In this document: positions 13,836 through 14,694 of the stretch, one piece after another | Position numbering within the stretch: the stretch's first letter is position 1 | How the letters are laid out: each line of letters begins with the position of its first letter | Assembly (NCBI GenBank): GCA_018263405.1 | Contig: JAANXG010000002.1 | Coordinates: forward strand, 1-14,694 | Direction: 5' to 3' | DNA: 14,694 nucleotides | Source: Gammaproteobacteria bacterium | GTDB taxonomy: Bacteria; Pseudomonadota; Gammaproteobacteria; Arenicellales; JAANXG01 | Notes under the pieces: model-generated | What the model was told of the DNA's origin: nothing | The model's input: only the letters and a program-made list of their open reading frames with translations | Databases searched by the model: none | Translations under genes and position numbers: made by a program

Positions 13836-14694
13836 TTAGTGATTTCGCACGGCCAGGGTCGTTGTGAAGACGCGCCTCGTGCCCCTGAGTTCGCCGACCT
13901 CGAGATCCTGATCCAGAACGGTGTGTTGGCCGTCGTCAAGCGTTAAATCCGCGCCCGAACCGAATTCTCGATTATTCAGGTTTTCGTTGCTGACACTGCG
14001 TAGCAGAACTCCCAGCTTTACCGCGGCGGGATCCCCGGGTGCTCCCGACCCGTCGACGAACGTGTCGCCGGCGATCGCCTGGTACAGCAGCTGAATATTT
14101 TCGACGCCTTCCACTAATTCAAGTCCGTTTCGCATGAGCACCGGTATGCCGCTCTGGCCGGTGGGCTCAATCGTGTAGCTATTGTTGAACAAGCGCCGGA
14201 CCACGATGGGACCGCCATCGCTCGACTCCGAATCGAAGACACGCCCCAGGTCCCCGGTGCCGGTGGTCACCGTAACCTGATTGTTCGGGGCATCTATACC
14301 ATCCGTACCGATGTCCGCCACGGCCGCGCTGCCGCAATCCGCGATCACCAGGGTGTCGCTGTCGTCCCAATCGCTGGGCACCTGGGTTAAAACCAAGGTT
14401 AATGGGGCGGCGTATGGCTGGTAGTTATCCGCATCGATCAACGCCTCGCTGCCCGCCTCATAGGGTTCGCCGTAGGTAATCGTGACGGAATCGGCATCGC
14501 CGCCGCCCTCGGAGGCGGAGATGCCGGCGATGGTGGAATCGTTAATAATATTGTTAGAGCAGCCGAAATAACCGGCCATACGAATATCGTAGGACAGGAA
14601 TTGCATGGCAAAGCGGGCGTTTTCCTGTAGGCGGGCGTTGTAGTCCTGCTGGGCGTAATTTTTTTTCGAATTCACCATGAGGGTAATCAGGCCG
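13836..14694 (-). CDS. pilW: Type IV pilus assembly protein PilW, 5' end beyond the window
   Basis: Minor pilin of the priming and tip complex. The gene is partial: the frame remains open to the window edge, reading GLITL before the first in-window methionine. GLITLMVNSKKNYAQQ is the end of the PilW transmembrane helix and what follows it, so the ATG at 14678 is not the true start. The leader, the prepilin cleavage site and most of the helix are missing. The visible 285 or so residues contain the family hallmark ARLQENARFAMQFLSYDIRM then AGYFGC, and later VLMRNGLELVEGVENIQLLY. The C-terminal part ends in RRVFTTTLAVRN, the usual PilW ending. Cysteines occur in YFGC and ADCGS. pilX follows after 2 bases. 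Confidence 0.93.
   Translation of the reverse strand, partial: GLITLMVNSKKNYAQQDYNARLQENARFAMQFLSYDIRMAGYFGCSNNIINDSTIAGISASEGGGDADSVTITYGEPYEAGSEALIDADNYQPYAAPLTLVLTQVPSDWDDSDTLVIADCGSAAVADIGTDGIDAPNNQVTVTTGTGDLGRVFDSESSDGGPIVVRRLFNNSYTIEPTGQSGIPVLMRNGLELVEGVENIQLLYQAIAGDTFVDGSGAPGDPAAVKLGVLLRSVSNENLNNREFGSGADLTLDDGQHTVLDQDLEVGELRGTRRVFTTTLAVRNH

Noticed and set aside
1..14694. A new defence, mobile or biosynthetic system
   Set aside because: Every well-supported gene belongs to a known housekeeping or type IV pilus family, apart from the DUF2203 protein. No repeats array, integrase, transposase or toxin-antitoxin pair was seen.

Overview
The window looks like a chromosomal segment from a gammaproteobacterium of moderately high GC content. 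It holds two blocks that converge. The plus-strand block, up to about 9160, is a run of conserved housekeeping genes: obgE-proB, rpsT, murJ-DUF2203, ribF-ileS-lspA. Gene content and order (proB after obgE, rpsT next to murJ, then ribF-ileS-lspA) and the UUG start of rpsT are gammaproteobacterial in style. I cannot name a genus. Nothing in the window suggests a plasmid, phage or genomic island: there are no tRNA, rRNA, IS, integrase or CRISPR features.

Plus strand in detail. obgE (GTPase for ribosome assembly) overlaps proB (glutamate 5-kinase) by 4 bases, with a strong ribosome binding site inside the obgE tail. A promoter with a consensus -35 box and a GC-rich discriminator then drives rpsT (ribosomal protein S20), which is closed by a clear intrinsic terminator (2674-2700). 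murJ (lipid II flippase) follows and is joined through an ATGA overlap to a 138-residue DUF2203 protein of unknown function. A probable new promoter at about 4797-4826 starts ribF (FAD synthetase), ileS (isoleucyl-tRNA synthetase) and lspA (lipoprotein signal peptidase). These three are nearly gapless: 6 bases between ribF and ileS, and a 1-base overlap between ileS and lspA.

Minus strand, 9170 to the window end. This is part of a type IV pilus minor-pilin/tip operon, transcribed pilW (5' end beyond the window), pilX, pilY1, pilE. pilW-pilX are 2 bases apart, pilX-pilY1 32 bases, and pilY1-pilE directly abut. By analogy with the Pseudomonas fimU-pilVWXY1E cluster, the minor pilins and PilY1 form the priming and tip complex of the pilus. 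PilY1 carries a complete N-terminal von Willebrand A domain with a MIDAS motif and a C-terminal beta-propeller with a calcium-loop signature. The operon promoter and any pilV/fimT genes would lie outside the window.

The main peculiarity is architectural. fkpB and ispH, which commonly follow lspA in gammaproteobacteria, are absent here, and the pil cluster, co-directional in Pseudomonas, is inverted so that pilE and lspA end 10 bases apart. I found no convincing undescribed system. The best candidate of unknown function is the DUF2203 gene coupled to murJ.
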